A DNA stretch of 53,518 bases from Nitrospirota bacterium (GTDB lineage: Bacteria > Nitrospirota > Thermodesulfovibrionia > UBA6902): the NCBI GenBank assembly GCA_016215115.1, contig JACRLN010000028.1:1-53518 (forward strand), written 5' to 3'. Made by a program: the position numbers and the translations under genes. Positions 41,811-50,541 of this stretch are shown piece by piece (position 1 is the first letter of the stretch; every line of letters begins with the position of its first letter). The notes under the pieces were generated by a model that saw nothing but the letters and a program-made list of their open reading frames with translations, did not search any database and was not told where the DNA came from.

Positions 41811-43517
41811 TTAATCTCCAAAGGTCACCCGCAAAACTTCCTCTATGGAAGTGAGGCCTTCTTTTATCTTTGTCAAACCGCTCATCCTCAAGGTCTTCAT
41901 TCCCAGTCTTACCGCTGTCCTCTTTATTTCAGAGGTTGACGCCCCCTTGAGAATAAGTTCCTTAACTTCCTCCTTTACAGGCATCACTTCATATAGCGCA
42001 ATCCTTCCCTTATAGCCGGTCCCGCTGCATGCCTGACACCCCTTGCCTTTGAAACATTTAAATGTATTAATCTCATCTTTTGAAAAACCTAAATCTAAAA
42101 GGACCGATTCGGGAATATCTTCTTCAACTTTGCACTGCTGGCAAACCTTTCTGCTGAGTCTCTGAGCGAGAATTAACAGAACTGATGCAGAGACTAAAAA
42201 AGGTTCAATTCCCATGTTCAGCAGTCTTGATATTGTGCTGGGTGCATCATTGGTATGAATGGTGCTCAACACCAGATGTCCAGTCAAAGCGGACTTTACA
42301 GCGATCTCTGCGGTCTCGAAATCCCTGATTTCACCTACCATAATGATGTCCGGGTCCTGCCTGAGAAACGATCTGAGAGCGGCTGCAAATGTTAATCCTA
42401 TTTCTTCCCTTACATGCACCTGATTTATCCCAAGAAGATTATATTCCACAGGGTCTTCTGCAGTCATGATATTTACGTCTATCTTATTGACTGTACTGAG
42501 GGCTGAATAAAGCGTTGTTGTTTTTCCACTTCCCGTGGGGCCTGTTACAAGAACCATACCATAAGGAGAACTAATTGAATCATTAAAATCCCTTAGCGAC
42601 TGCTCCTCAAATCCGAGTTTTGTAAGCTCAAGTGTAAGACTGCTTTTGTCGAGTATTCTCATAACAATTTTTTCGCCAAAAAGTGTCGGCAGGGTCGAAA
42701 CACGGAGATCAACGGATTTGTCTTTTATTTTCAGTTTGATCCTGCCATCCTGTGGGAGCCTTCTTTCAGAGATATCGAGCTCAGACATTATTTTAATACG
42801 CGATGAAAGAGCTGCCTTCAATTTCACAGGCGGCTGCATTACGTCATAGAGGACACCGTCGATTCTATAGCGTACTCTCAAGGATTTTTCATATGGTTCG
42901 AAATGAATATCGCTCGCTCCCCTCATTATGGCCTCACCAAGTATAAGATTAACGAGTTTTACAACTGGCGCCTCTTCTACAGCGGTTTTTAATTCTGATA
43001 CATCAACGTCTTCTTCTCTTTCCTGTATTAAATCCAGACCTTCATCTTTAAAATCAGTTATGCTGTCCATTACATTCTGGAGGGCATCCGATTGTTGTTC
43101 ATAATATCTGGATATCGCTTCTTTTATTGCTGACTCGGAAGCCACAACAGGTTTTACATTGTAGCCGGTCATGAATTTAATATCGTCAATGGCAAAAACG
43201 TTGGATGGATCAGCCATAGCGAGTGTAAGAGAAGCCCCGTTTTTTGAGACAGGGAATATATGATACTTAGATGCAACTTCATGTGGAATGAATTTAACAA
43301 TGGACGGATCAATCTGTTCGGAAGAGAGGTTGACGGCCGGAACTCCGTATTGTTTGCTTAGAAACTGTACAAATCTCTCGTCATTTATGAAGCCCAGCTT
43401 AACAAGGTTTGAACCAATACGGCCGCCTTCTTTTTTCTGTAATTCTATTGCGTTAACCAACTGTTCTTCTGTGATAATTTTATTAGTTACAAGCAATTGC
43501 CCTATTTTAGGAGCCAT
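41811..43517 (-). CDS. pilB: Type IV pilus extension ATPase PilB
   Basis: The 568-aa GspE-type ATPase has an N-terminal MshEN/T2SSE_N domain (about 1-150; GQLLVTNKIITEEQLVNAI), Walker A GPTGSGKTTT, the Asp box MTAEDPVEYN and the His box GHLVLSTIHT. A tetracysteine zinc module (CQQC...CQAC) follows. This set is typical of PilB, which drives pilin polymerisation. GAGGC precedes the ATG. It is the first gene of the pilB-pilT-pilC-pilS-pilR series; no pilin or secretin gene is in the window. Confidence 0.95.
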   Translation of the reverse strand: MAPKIGQLLVTNKIITEEQLVNAIELQKKEGGRIGSNLVKLGFINDERFVQFLSKQYGVPAVNLSSEQIDPSIVKFIPHEVASKYHIFPVSKNGASLTLAMADPSNVFAIDDIKFMTGYNVKPVVASESAIKEAISRYYEQQSDALQNVMDSITDFKDEGLDLIQEREEDVDVSELKTAVEEAPVVKLVNLILGEAIMRGASDIHFEPYEKSLRVRYRIDGVLYDVMQPPVKLKAALSSRIKIMSELDISERRLPQDGRIKLKIKDKSVDLRVSTLPTLFGEKIVMRILDKSSLTLELTKLGFEEQSLRDFNDSISSPYGMVLVTGPTGSGKTTTLYSALSTVNKIDVNIMTAEDPVEYNLLGINQVHVREEIGLTFAAALRSFLRQDPDIIMVGEIRDFETAEIAVKSALTGHLVLSTIHTNDAPSTISRLLNMGIEPFLVSASVLLILAQRLSRKVCQQCKVEEDIPESVLLDLGFSKDEINTFKCFKGKGCQACSGTGYKGRIALYEVMPVKEEVKELILKGASTSEIKRTAVRLGMKTLRMSGLTKIKEGLTSIEEVLRVTFGD

Positions 43518-43675
43518 ATTAATTTAGCCTCAAATTCTGTATTTTATGGATTACTTACGCAATAATGCGCAAATATGCCTTATACTATATCCACTATATT
43601 CGGCAAATTTCCTTTGAAACTAAAGGGATTAATTGCAGTATTACCAAGGAGTTCATAAATAAAGCCAGATTGTTT

Positions 43676-43753
43676 GTCATTCCCGCAGTCAGTAAGCGGG
43701 AATCCAGACAGTTAAGAGGAACTGGATGCCCGATTAAGAACTTCGGGCATGAC
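43676..43753. repeat. Paired dRS3-like element
   Basis: GTCATTCCCGCAGTC...GCGGGAATCCAG and CTGGATGCCCGA...CGGGCATGACG. It occupies much of the 284-base gap between the DUF4380-like gene and pilB, which otherwise shows nothing. Confidence 0.75.
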
Positions 43754-43801
43754 GGATGAAGTTATACGTGGCTTTACTGATGAACTCATTAGTGTGTGCG
43801 A

Positions 43802-44710
43802 TTACAAGCTCACCCGGCCTGTCAATATCTTTTCAATCTCGCTCTCATTATTTGACGGCATCGGCACATTATCAAAAAGCTCCCACTTCTCTATGTGCTC
43901 AACATATGAATTCGGCTCAAGCACGATGAGAGGCGAAAGAGTCTCCATCTCCAGCATAAAATCATTAACATATGTTTCATATGACACCCCAAAATCAGGG
44001 TATCGGGCCTTCATATAATGGGTAAAACATTTTACAAAGAGATGGGCGTGATTGAAATAAACAGCCCAGCCATTTTCATTAGATATGCCGATTTTCAAGG
44101 GGTGTTCCATACCGGGATCTTGCTGCAGGATAATATACTTCTTTCCAAAGAATATTCGATGATCGTCCAGTTCTGTATAGGGCCATAATGACATGAGCCG
44201 GTTTGGAAGCAAGCCGGTATCTCTTTGTGAGAAAGGGACTATTTCTTTTCCTCCTGTTGCCATCGCAGAAATGCTCCATACAGACAGTTCCACAGGTCCT
44301 GTCCCCTTATTAGTCAAACTATGAAGGATTGTAACTGATGTGTTGTCATAAGAAAGTGATATCTCCATTTCCTTCCGGATCCTGTTCCGTGGTTCTATAT
44401 TTTGTTTAGTCCTGATTCCGTTTGCGATTTCTTCCCATGCTACCGGCTCGTTGTCAGGTTCATAGGTCCTTCTTTTATCTTCAGGACTATGCCATAGACG
44501 ATGACCTCCGTAAATCTTCCATTCATCTCCCCCTCTTGACCCCATAGTAGATTCAACTTCACACAGTTCATTTTCCCGGCCCACAAAACCGTATCGAATA
44601 ATTCTCGGACCCACATCAACAGTTACTATCAAATCAACAATATCATTTTTTATCTGTACGCAGTTTTCCCATCCGCCGTAGGATATTCTTTGTACACTTA
44701 CTTCTGCCAT
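43802..44710 (-). CDS. DUF4380-like protein, probable mutarotase-type beta-sandwich fold
   Basis: The 302-aa protein has no signal peptide. The N-terminal pattern VDLIVTVDVGPRIIRYGFVGRENELCEVE and the GGHRLWHSPED segment resemble DUF4380/aldose-epimerase-like proteins of the galactose mutarotase superfamily. I rate the family moderate and the reaction unknown. I chose the ATG at 44710, with CCGGAG upstream; an ATG at 44746 would include that site. The gene is divergent from nrdJ and has no metabolic neighbours that would name a sugar. Confidence 0.6.
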   Translation of the reverse strand: MAEVSVQRISYGGWENCVQIKNDIVDLIVTVDVGPRIIRYGFVGRENELCEVESTMGSRGGDEWKIYGGHRLWHSPEDKRRTYEPDNEPVAWEEIANGIRTKQNIEPRNRIRKEMEISLSYDNTSVTILHSLTNKGTGPVELSVWSISAMATGGKEIVPFSQRDTGLLPNRLMSLWPYTELDDHRIFFGKKYIILQQDPGMEHPLKIGISNENGWAVYFNHAHLFVKCFTHYMKARYPDFGVSYETYVNDFMLEMETLSPLIVLEPNSYVEHIEKWELFDNVPMPSNNESEIEKILTGRVSL

Positions 44711-44831
44711 ACATTCTCCGGATATGTAATGGTAATTATTATACATATTTTTTTAATCCACATTTAATCAACGTAATTTTCACAGCAAAATCTCATTAAA
44801 ATCAAAGGGTTTAAAAATATTCACTTTTTGC

Positions 44832-44860
44832 TTGACATATACAACATATTGTGGTTTAAT
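44832..44860 (+). promoter_or_regulatory. Predicted nrdJ promoter with an NrdR-box-like palindrome
   Basis: TTGACA (44832-44837) and TTTAAT (44855-44860) have a 17-base spacer that contains ACAACATATTGTGG (44841-44854), reverse complement CCACAATATGTTGT. This resembles NrdR boxes in ribonucleotide reductase promoters, and its position between the hexamers suits repression. A possible leader hairpin (CCTCTA-AA-TAGAGG, 44866-44888) follows. The start codon is about 270 bases away, with repeats in between. Confidence 0.5.
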
Positions 44861-44895
44861 TTCCCAATACCTCTAAATAGAGGATATTGAAGGAC

Positions 44896-44931
44896 AATGA
44901 ATAATTATAAATGAATAATGAACAATGAAAG
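44896..44931. repeat. Heptamer repeat (ATGAATA/ATGAACA/ATGAAAG units)
   Basis: Period-7 units in the nrdJ leader region; they contain ATG triplets but no open frame of interest. Confidence 0.6.
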
Positions 44932-44962
44932 TATAGGGATGTTAAAGGACAATACTCATTAC

Positions 44963-45093
44963 TAAATAGTTTCTGTTTATATACTACTGTCATCTGTCAT
45001 TCCCGCAAGCGAAGCGCGTCGGGAATCCTTCTGAAAAAAGATTCCGGACAAGCCGGAATGACAGAAAAAGGCACTTTATAAACAGACTCTTAT
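44963..45093. repeat. MITE-like element, family B copy 2, in the nrdJ leader
   Basis: Ends TAAATAGTTTCTGTTTATA and the inverted TTTATAAACAGACTCTTATT resemble the termini of 14115-14268. The interior has ATTCCCGC...GGGAAT and GATTCCGG...CCGGAATGAC palindromes. It sits between the predicted promoter and the nrdJ ribosome binding site. Confidence 0.65.
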
Positions 45094-45131
45094 TACAAAT
45101 TACTAATTATTAATTTATAGAGGGAGGGCGT

Positions 45132-47456
45132 ATGGCGGAACTGGTATCAACACAACTTGATCTAACACCGAGTGCATTAAAGGTTCTGGAGAAACGATAT
45201 TTAAAAAAAGATGAAGAGGGCAGTATTGTAGAAACTCCTGAAGAACTTTTCAGGAGAGTGGCAAAGACTGTTGCCACCGTGGAGCTGAATTATGCCAAAT
45301 CCGAAGCGGAAGTAAAGCACGTAGAAGATGAATTTTACAATCTGATGACATCATTCAGGTTTCTCCCTAATAGTCCAACACTCATGAACGCAGGAAGAAG
45401 GCTCGGGCAGCTTTCTGCATGTTTTGTTCTTCCTGTCGAAGACTCAATGGAATCTATTTTTGAGGCAGTAAAAAATGCTGCACTGATACATAAATCAGGC
45501 GGGGGCACCGGTTTTTCATTCTCCAATCTCAGACCCAAGGGTGATATTGTAGGCTCAACAAAAGGGATCTCATCAGGCCCGATTTCATTCATGACGGTTT
45601 TTGACTCGGCAACCGAGGCCATAAAACAGGGAGGCACAAGAAGGGGTGCAAATATGGGTATCTTGCGTGTCGACCACCCTGATATCCTTGAATTTATCTC
45701 TGCAAAAGAAAGCAACGCAAAACTGAACAACTTCAATCTGTCAGTAGGAATAACTGATGCATTTATGAAGGCGCTTGAGAAAAATGGAGAATACGACTTA
45801 ATAAATCCTCACTCAAAGAAACCTGTGCGCAGCCTGAAAGCCAGAGAGGTATTCAACCTGATAGTGCACCATGCATGGAAAAATGGGGAGCCGGGCATTG
45901 TATTTCTTGACAGAATGAATCAGTATAATCCAACGCCGTCGGTGGGGGATATTGAAAGCACAAATCCGTGCGGTGAACAGCCGCTTCTGCCCTATGAGTC
46001 CTGTAATTTAGGCTCTATTAACCTTGCCAAATTTGTAAATACAAATAGTGCGGAAGCACGGAAGCGTGGAAGAATAGAAGGAACTTCCGAACTTCCGAAC
46101 TTCCAGGCTTCCGAACTAATAGACTGGGACTCTCTCAGGAAGACCGTTCACAGATCGGTCCATTTCCTTGATAACGTTATTGTAATCAATAAATATCCGC
46201 TGAAGAAAATAGAAGAGGCAACAAAAGCAAACAGGAAAATAGGGCTCGGAGTTATGGGCTGGGCAGATATGCTGATACAGCTTGGCATACCCTATAATTC
46301 CGAGGAGGCCTCAAAACTTGCAACTGAAGTGATGAAATTCATCCAGACAGAAAGCAAAAAGCAATCATCCTTTTTAGCAGATGAAAGGGGCACCTTCCCG
46401 AATTTCGAGCAGAGCATTTATAGAGACAAAATGCCTCTGAGAAATGCTACCGCTACAACCATTGCCCCTACAGGGACGCTTTCGATAATCGCAGGATGTT
46501 CAAGCGGCATAGAACCGTTGTTTGCAGTTGCTTTTGTCCGTAATGTCCTTGAAGGCACAAAACTCTACGAGATCAATCCCCATTTTGAGAGCATTGCAAA
46601 AGAAAGAGGCTTCTGGGACAGGGAACTTATAGACAAAATTGCCGAAAAAGGCAGCCTGCGGGATATCAGTGAAATCCCCGATGATGTGAAAAAGGTCTTT
46701 ATTACCGCACACGATATATCTCCTCTTGATCACATAAGGATGCAGGCGGCTTTTCAGAAACATGTTGACAACGCTGTTTCCAAGACAGTTAATTTCTCGC
46801 ATAATGCCGCTCCGAAAGAGGTGGAGGATGCATATTTCCTGGCATATGGTCTTGGCTGTAAAGGCGTCACAGTTTACAGAGACGGTTCAAGGGAAGATCA
46901 GGTGCTCTCCACAGGAAAGACAAAGACAGAAGACAAAATACAGATTCCGGAACCCGGACAAAAGATAATGCCGAGGAAAAGACCTGAGGTAATCAAGGGC
47001 ACAACAAGGCTTATGAAGACAGGCTGCGGCAATTTATATGTCACCATAAATGAAGATGAGGACGGCAATCTTTTCGAGCTTTTCACACAGATGGGAAAGG
47101 CAGGAGGCTGTGCCTCAAGCCAGGCAGAGGCCATCGGAAGGCTTGTAAGCCTTGCCTTGAGGAGCAACATTGAATCTGAAGAGCTTGCTAAACAACTTAA
47201 AGGCATCAGTTGCCACAGCCCGGCATGGGCTAACGGCGGAAAGATTTCATCCTGCTCAGACGCCATATCAAAGGCTATTGAAAGATACACGGAACGCGGC
47301 GCCAAGGGGAACGGCAATGGCTCACATCCCAAAGAAGAAAAAGAGACCAGGGAAAAAATAATGCTCTGCGGAGCGTGCCCGGATTGCGGCGGAGCTGTCG
47401 AGCACGAAGGCGGATGCGCGGTCTGCAGAGATTGCGGATTTACGAAATGCAGTTAA
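45132..47456 (+). CDS. nrdJ: Vitamin B12-dependent (class II) ribonucleotide reductase
   Basis: NrdJ makes deoxyribonucleotides with adenosylcobalamin and works with or without oxygen. The 774-aa protein has RRMYL-like N-terminal segments, C97 ([12 protein letters not shown]), the glycine-rich [16 protein letters not shown], the NPCGE active-site loop (278-282; [20 protein letters not shown]), [17 protein letters not shown] and a C-terminal cysteine-rich tail (CGACPDCGG...CRDCG) for redox or zinc. Residues about 305-328 ([20 protein letters not shown]) are encoded by a GAACTTCC/GGAAG repeat and look like an insertion. GGGAGGG precedes the ATG. Confidence 0.96.
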   Translation: MAELVSTQLDLTPSALKVLEKRYLKKDEEGSIVETPEELFRRVAKTVATVELNYAKSEAEVKHVEDEFYNLMTSFRFLPNSPTLMNAGRRLGQLSACFVLPVEDSMESIFEAVKNAALIHKSGGGTGFSFSNLRPKGDIVGSTKGISSGPISFMTVFDSATEAIKQGGTRRGANMGILRVDHPDILEFISAKESNAKLNNFNLSVGITDAFMKALEKNGEYDLINPHSKKPVRSLKAREVFNLIVHHAWKNGEPGIVFLDRMNQYNPTPSVGDIESTNPCGEQPLLPYESCNLGSINLAKFVNTNSAEARKRGRIEGTSELPNFQASELIDWDSLRKTVHRSVHFLDNVIVINKYPLKKIEEATKANRKIGLGVMGWADMLIQLGIPYNSEEASKLATEVMKFIQTESKKQSSFLADERGTFPNFEQSIYRDKMPLRNATATTIAPTGTLSIIAGCSSGIEPLFAVAFVRNVLEGTKLYEINPHFESIAKERGFWDRELIDKIAEKGSLRDISEIPDDVKKVFITAHDISPLDHIRMQAAFQKHVDNAVSKTVNFSHNAAPKEVEDAYFLAYGLGCKGVTVYRDGSREDQVLSTGKTKTEDKIQIPEPGQKIMPRKRPEVIKGTTRLMKTGCGNLYVTINEDEDGNLFELFTQMGKAGGCASSQAEAIGRLVSLALRSNIESEELAKQLKGISCHSPAWANGGKISSCSDAISKAIERYTERGAKGNGNGSHPKEEKETREKIMLCGACPDCGGAVEHEGGCAVCRDCGFTKCS
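46051..46117. repeat. Coding octamer repeat hairpin inside nrdJ
   Basis: CGGAAGCACGGAAG...GGAAG units are followed by inverted GAACTTCC GAACTTCC GAACTTCC AGGCTTCC units with period 8. The stretch is in frame and adds roughly 22-24 residues to NrdJ. Confidence 0.8.
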
Positions 47457-47460
47457 ATGC

Positions 47461-47512
47461 TTAACCACAGAGGGCACGGAGAGACATGTAGGGGCGAGGC
47501 GGTGCCTCGCCC
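47461..47512. repeat. CACAGAG half-element plus GTAGGGGC hairpin
   Basis: TTAACCACAGAGGGCACGGAG follows the nrdJ stop directly, then GTAGGGGCGAGGCGGTGCCTCGCCC, a hairpin. No right-hand CACAGAG arm is visible. Confidence 0.6.
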
Positions 47513-47578
47513 AATTATCGTGATGTTAATGTCAGTGAAAATATGTAACAAGTTATTAATACAGAAACAGGAAGTCAG

Positions 47579-47612
47579 CAGGGATATGGGTCATCATATC
47601 CCTGTTTTCGTT
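47579..47612 (+). terminator. Rho-independent terminator after nrdJ
   Basis: CAGGGATATG and CATATCCCTG form a perfect 10-bp stem with a 6-base loop, followed by TTTTCGTTT. Confidence 0.85.
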
Positions 47613-47632
47613 TCAGGATAAGACAGGGTGAT

Positions 47633-47803
47633 ATGAAGATTACAGATTCGAGAGAACAACAAAACATAAAGAAGGCTGAAAAGATTTACAAGGTGATTGC
47701 AGAAGTCGATAAGCATCTCGCAGAAGATTTTTTGAGCATATGTGCGGTGCGGGCTATAAAATATAAAGCTGCCGGGAAAGCAAATAAAATATTTTATAGA
47801 TGA
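47633..47803 (+). CDS. Small hypothetical protein, 56 aa
   Basis: ATG preceded by AGGGTG, 20 bases after the nrdJ terminator. The predicted peptide is basic and helical (KKAEKIYKVIAEVDKHLAED) and has no family I recognise. It could be a leader gene of the restriction-modification island or chance. Codon use looks ordinary. Confidence 0.4.
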   Translation: MKITDSREQQNIKKAEKIYKVIAEVDKHLAEDFLSICAVRAIKYKAAGKANKIFYR

Positions 47804-47925
47804 GCAGACAAGGAGCCTTTAAAAGGAGTGAGGAAGTTATTACAATAATTGGAGAAGTGAAAGAATAGAGAGGTATTTGATAAGGGGAAAGCAAAACCTT
47901 AAATATAATTGAATACTGATAGATT

Positions 47926-48048
47926 ATGAAAAAAATAAATACAAAAATAATTTTAGGCGATTGTAAAGAAGTTTTAAAAAACCTTGATGATAATTCAATA
48001 GACTTGATTGTTACATCACCGCCATATGCGGATAGCAGGGGAATATAA
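47926..48048 (+). pseudogene. Truncated DNA methyltransferase (N-terminal fragment with SPPY motif)
   Basis: The frame reads MKKINTKIILGDCKEVL...SIDLIVTSPPYADSRG and then stops after 40 residues. This is the start of an N4-cytosine/N6-adenine methyltransferase with catalytic motif IV (SPPY). The usual 200 or more residues that follow, including the S-adenosylmethionine motif FxGxG, are absent; another frame continues only EYNDIKIDLH before a stop. The gene was deleted between here and the HNH endonuclease gene 51 bases downstream. Confidence 0.78.
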
Positions 48049-48099
48049 CGACATAAAGATTGATTTACATTGAAAGCAAAAGCTATATAAAGGATAACG

Positions 48100-49029
48100 A
48101 TGAGTTACGAAAGCACAATGCTTGAACAGTTGGCTATGCCAACACGGAAACAAGTTGAGCAAGTTTTACTGCGAGCTTTACTGAAACATGGTGGAGTCAT
48201 TAAAGAGTTTGGTTCTGGACAGGAAATCGTCGATGAGATAGCGGATGACTTTGGACTAAATGAGCATCAACGCTCTGCCTTCTTGCAGACTGTATATCGT
48301 AAAGAGAATCGTGTTAAGAAAGCGCTTCTCTGGCATAGATTGCTCTTTCGAGCAGCAGATTGTCTGGCAAAAGAAAAATTGGTTTCACGTCCAACGCAGA
48401 CGATCCAACTAACGAAGAAAAAAGAATGGATGTTAACGGAGAAAGGCTTCGATGAGGCGCTTAAGCTTTCAAATATACCTGCGGCGAGAAAGGACTTTTT
48501 GCCAATCAAGTCTTACGAAGTTCAGAAGATTGTAAAGAAGCTTAGTGAATCTCCGAGACCTGAAAACTATAATCCATTTGATAGGGAAAAGAAAGTTAAC
48601 AGAGTAACGAGAGAATCTGCCATACGAACGAGAGGATTTCGTCAAGCCGTCATTGAAGCGTACAGTTGCAAGTGTTCAGTTTGCGGAATGATAATCAATT
48701 CCCCGGATTCTTTATCTTGGGAGGTTGAAGCCGCCCATATTGTTCCACATAGTTCCATGGGGCGAGATGATATTTGGAATGGATTAGCTCTGTGTCACCT
48801 TCATCATTGGGCTTTTGACGTTGGTTGGTTCACATTACTGGATGACTATACGATTAATGTGTCATCACAAGTTTATTCTTTGCCATCAGATTTTGGAAAA
48901 CTGGGAGATTATGAATTCATTAGAGTATTGTCGAGGAAAAGCACGAGAATACATTTACCGGGTAAAAGTGAAATTCACCCGCATCACAATGCAGTTCGAT
49001 GGCATCGTCAGAACATTTTTCACAAATAA
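48100..49029 (+). CDS. HNH restriction endonuclease with N-terminal Mrr-like winged helix
   Basis: The 309-aa protein has an N-terminal segment (about 10-125) that resembles the winged-helix N-domain of Mrr-type restriction enzymes. The C-terminal HNH nuclease (about 188-245) has zinc knuckle cysteines C192/C195 and C232, catalytic-site H213 (AAHIVPH), N227 (NGLAL) and H235/H236. AAGGATAA precedes the ATG. Its natural partner methyltransferase appears to be the broken fragment just upstream, so protection may come from the methyltransferase at 49253 or the enzyme may be inactive or modification-dependent. Confidence 0.82.
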   Translation: MSYESTMLEQLAMPTRKQVEQVLLRALLKHGGVIKEFGSGQEIVDEIADDFGLNEHQRSAFLQTVYRKENRVKKALLWHRLLFRAADCLAKEKLVSRPTQTIQLTKKKEWMLTEKGFDEALKLSNIPAARKDFLPIKSYEVQKIVKKLSESPRPENYNPFDREKKVNRVTRESAIRTRGFRQAVIEAYSCKCSVCGMIINSPDSLSWEVEAAHIVPHSSMGRDDIWNGLALCHLHHWAFDVGWFTLLDDYTINVSSQVYSLPSDFGKLGDYEFIRVLSRKSTRIHLPGKSEIHPHHNAVRWHRQNIFHK

Positions 49030-49056
49030 ATATGAATTTATTTTTCAGGAGAATAA

Positions 49057-49248
49057 ATGATGAAAAATAATCGCAATGATAGAATTGTATACTCGATAAA
49101 CGTTAGTGATATTCAAGAAGTCGCTAACCAAGTTCTTGAACGTACCCTTACCAAGAAAGAGGTTGCTTTAGTTGAAGACTCAGTTGGTGATTACTTAGAT
49201 TGGTTTCAAGCAATTGAGAATTCAATTCGTAAACATGTAAAGGAATAG
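49057..49248 (+). CDS. Small protein of the restriction-modification island, 63 aa
   Basis: AGGAGA lies 8-10 bases before the ATG, and the gene ends 4 bases before the methyltransferase start, so it is likely translated in the same operon. The sequence is acidic and helical (DIQEVANQVLERTLTKKEVALVEDSVGDYLDWFQAIENSI) and has no helix-turn-helix that would mark it as a C-protein controller. Function unknown; candidates are a regulator or a small partner of the nuclease or methyltransferase. Confidence 0.68.
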   Translation: MMKNNRNDRIVYSINVSDIQEVANQVLERTLTKKEVALVEDSVGDYLDWFQAIENSIRKHVKE

Positions 49249-49252
49249 ACCG

Positions 49253-50533
49253 TTGCAAAAATCCAAACCCTCCATAATTATCGGCGATAGCCGGAACATG
49301 AACGAACTGAAAGACGATTCAGTTCATCTCGTCATCACTTCTCCGCCGTACTGGCAGTTGAAGGATTACGGCAATGGAAGCCAGATCGGGTTTAATCATT
49401 CCTATGAGGAATATATCAATAACCTCAATCTTGTCTGGAAGGAGTGTTACAGGGTTCTTCATGAAGGGTGCCGTTTGTGCATCAACATCGGGGATCAGTT
49501 TGCCCGATCTGTTTATTACGGCAGATACAAAATCATCCCTATAAGAGAAGAAATTATCAGATTCTGCGAGACAATCGGGTTTGATTACATGGGCGCGATT
49601 ATCTGGCAGAAGGTTACTACGTGTAATACAACCGGCGGTGCAACAATCATGGGTTCTTTCCCCTATCCCCGGAATGGAATTATCAAGCTTGACTATGAAT
49701 TTATTTTGATCTTCAAGAAACTTGGTGACCCGCCTAAGGTGAGCAGGGAGATAAAAGAAAAATCCAAACTTACCACGGAAGAGTGGAACGAATATTTTCA
49801 TGGGCACTGGAATTTTTCCGGAGAAAAACAGGATAAACACCTTGCAATGTTTCCGGAGGAATTGCCAAGAAGGTTGATTAAAATGTTCAGTTTTGTCGGT
49901 GATACAGTCCTTGATCCATTTTTAGGAAGCGGGACGACCTGCCTTGCCGCAAAGAGATTAGGAAGACACTCCATGGGTTATGAAATCAATAAAGATTTTT
50001 TACCTGTTATCAGAGAAAAACTAAATATCAGCAAGCAACAGCAGGACATTGAAGCAATTATCCAGAGAAAGAGGGATGTTGATTTCAAGAAAGAAATTCT
50101 TAAGCTGCCATATGTGTTTAAGGACCCTGTCAGGTTTGATAAGAAAGTTGATCCAAGGAAATTGAAATTCGGTTCAAAGATTGATAACGGCTCAGACCAT
50201 CATAGAGAAACATACTATTCGGTTAAAGAAGTAGTCAGCCCTGAAATTGTAGTTCTGAATAACGATTTAAAAGTCAGGTTGCTTGGGGTTAAAGAGAAAA
50301 AGGAAATAAACGGGAAAGCGCTTCAGTTCTTAGAAGAAAAACTAAAGGGTGAAAAGATATTTCTTAAATTCGATACAACAAAATACGACGATAAAGGTAA
50401 TCTATTGTGTTATCTATATCTCAAAAATAAAACCTTTATAAATGCTCATCTGATTAAAAATAAATTGGCAGGAGTAGATATAGCTATGAATTTCAAGTAC
50501 AGAGATAAATTTCTTGAAATGCAGAGGCAATAA
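49253..50533 (+). CDS. Site-specific DNA methyltransferase fused to a degenerate staphylococcal-nuclease-like domain
   Basis: Residues about 5-260 are a beta-class amino-methyltransferase: motif IV SPPY (30-33, typical of N4-cytosine enzymes), a target-recognition region, then motif I DPFLGSGTT (221-229). Residues about 325-425 resemble a thermonuclease OB-fold (VVLNNDLKVRLLGV, ALQFLEEKLKGEKIFLKFD, GNLLCYLYLKNKTFINAHLIKNKLAGV). The nuclease equivalents of E43 and R87 appear lost, so this part probably binds DNA. The start is TTG at 49253, as the next ATG would cut into the N-terminal fold. It protects against the MjaI-like endonuclease 8 bases downstream. Confidence 0.88.
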   Translation: MQKSKPSIIIGDSRNMNELKDDSVHLVITSPPYWQLKDYGNGSQIGFNHSYEEYINNLNLVWKECYRVLHEGCRLCINIGDQFARSVYYGRYKIIPIREEIIRFCETIGFDYMGAIIWQKVTTCNTTGGATIMGSFPYPRNGIIKLDYEFILIFKKLGDPPKVSREIKEKSKLTTEEWNEYFHGHWNFSGEKQDKHLAMFPEELPRRLIKMFSFVGDTVLDPFLGSGTTCLAAKRLGRHSMGYEINKDFLPVIREKLNISKQQQDIEAIIQRKRDVDFKKEILKLPYVFKDPVRFDKKVDPRKLKFGSKIDNGSDHHRETYYSVKEVVSPEIVVLNNDLKVRLLGVKEKKEINGKALQFLEEKLKGEKIFLKFDTTKYDDKGNLLCYLYLKNKTFINAHLIKNKLAGVDIAMNFKYRDKFLEMQRQ

Positions 50534-50541
50534 TATCCGGA

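Noticed and set aside
41609-41821. 70-aa open frame on - strand
   Set aside because: It covers the second family C element; there is no ribosome binding site.
43565-43759. 64-aa open frame on + strand
   Set aside because: It runs through the dRS3-like element and lacks start signals.
44862-45120. Cobalamin riboswitch upstream of the B12-dependent nrdJ
   Set aside because: No B12-box-like conserved core is seen; the region is filled by heptamers and a family B element.
47880-48100. Functional methyltransferase by frameshift readthrough
   Set aside because: The second frame continues only about 10 residues before a stop, and motif I is absent, so no slippage can restore an enzyme.
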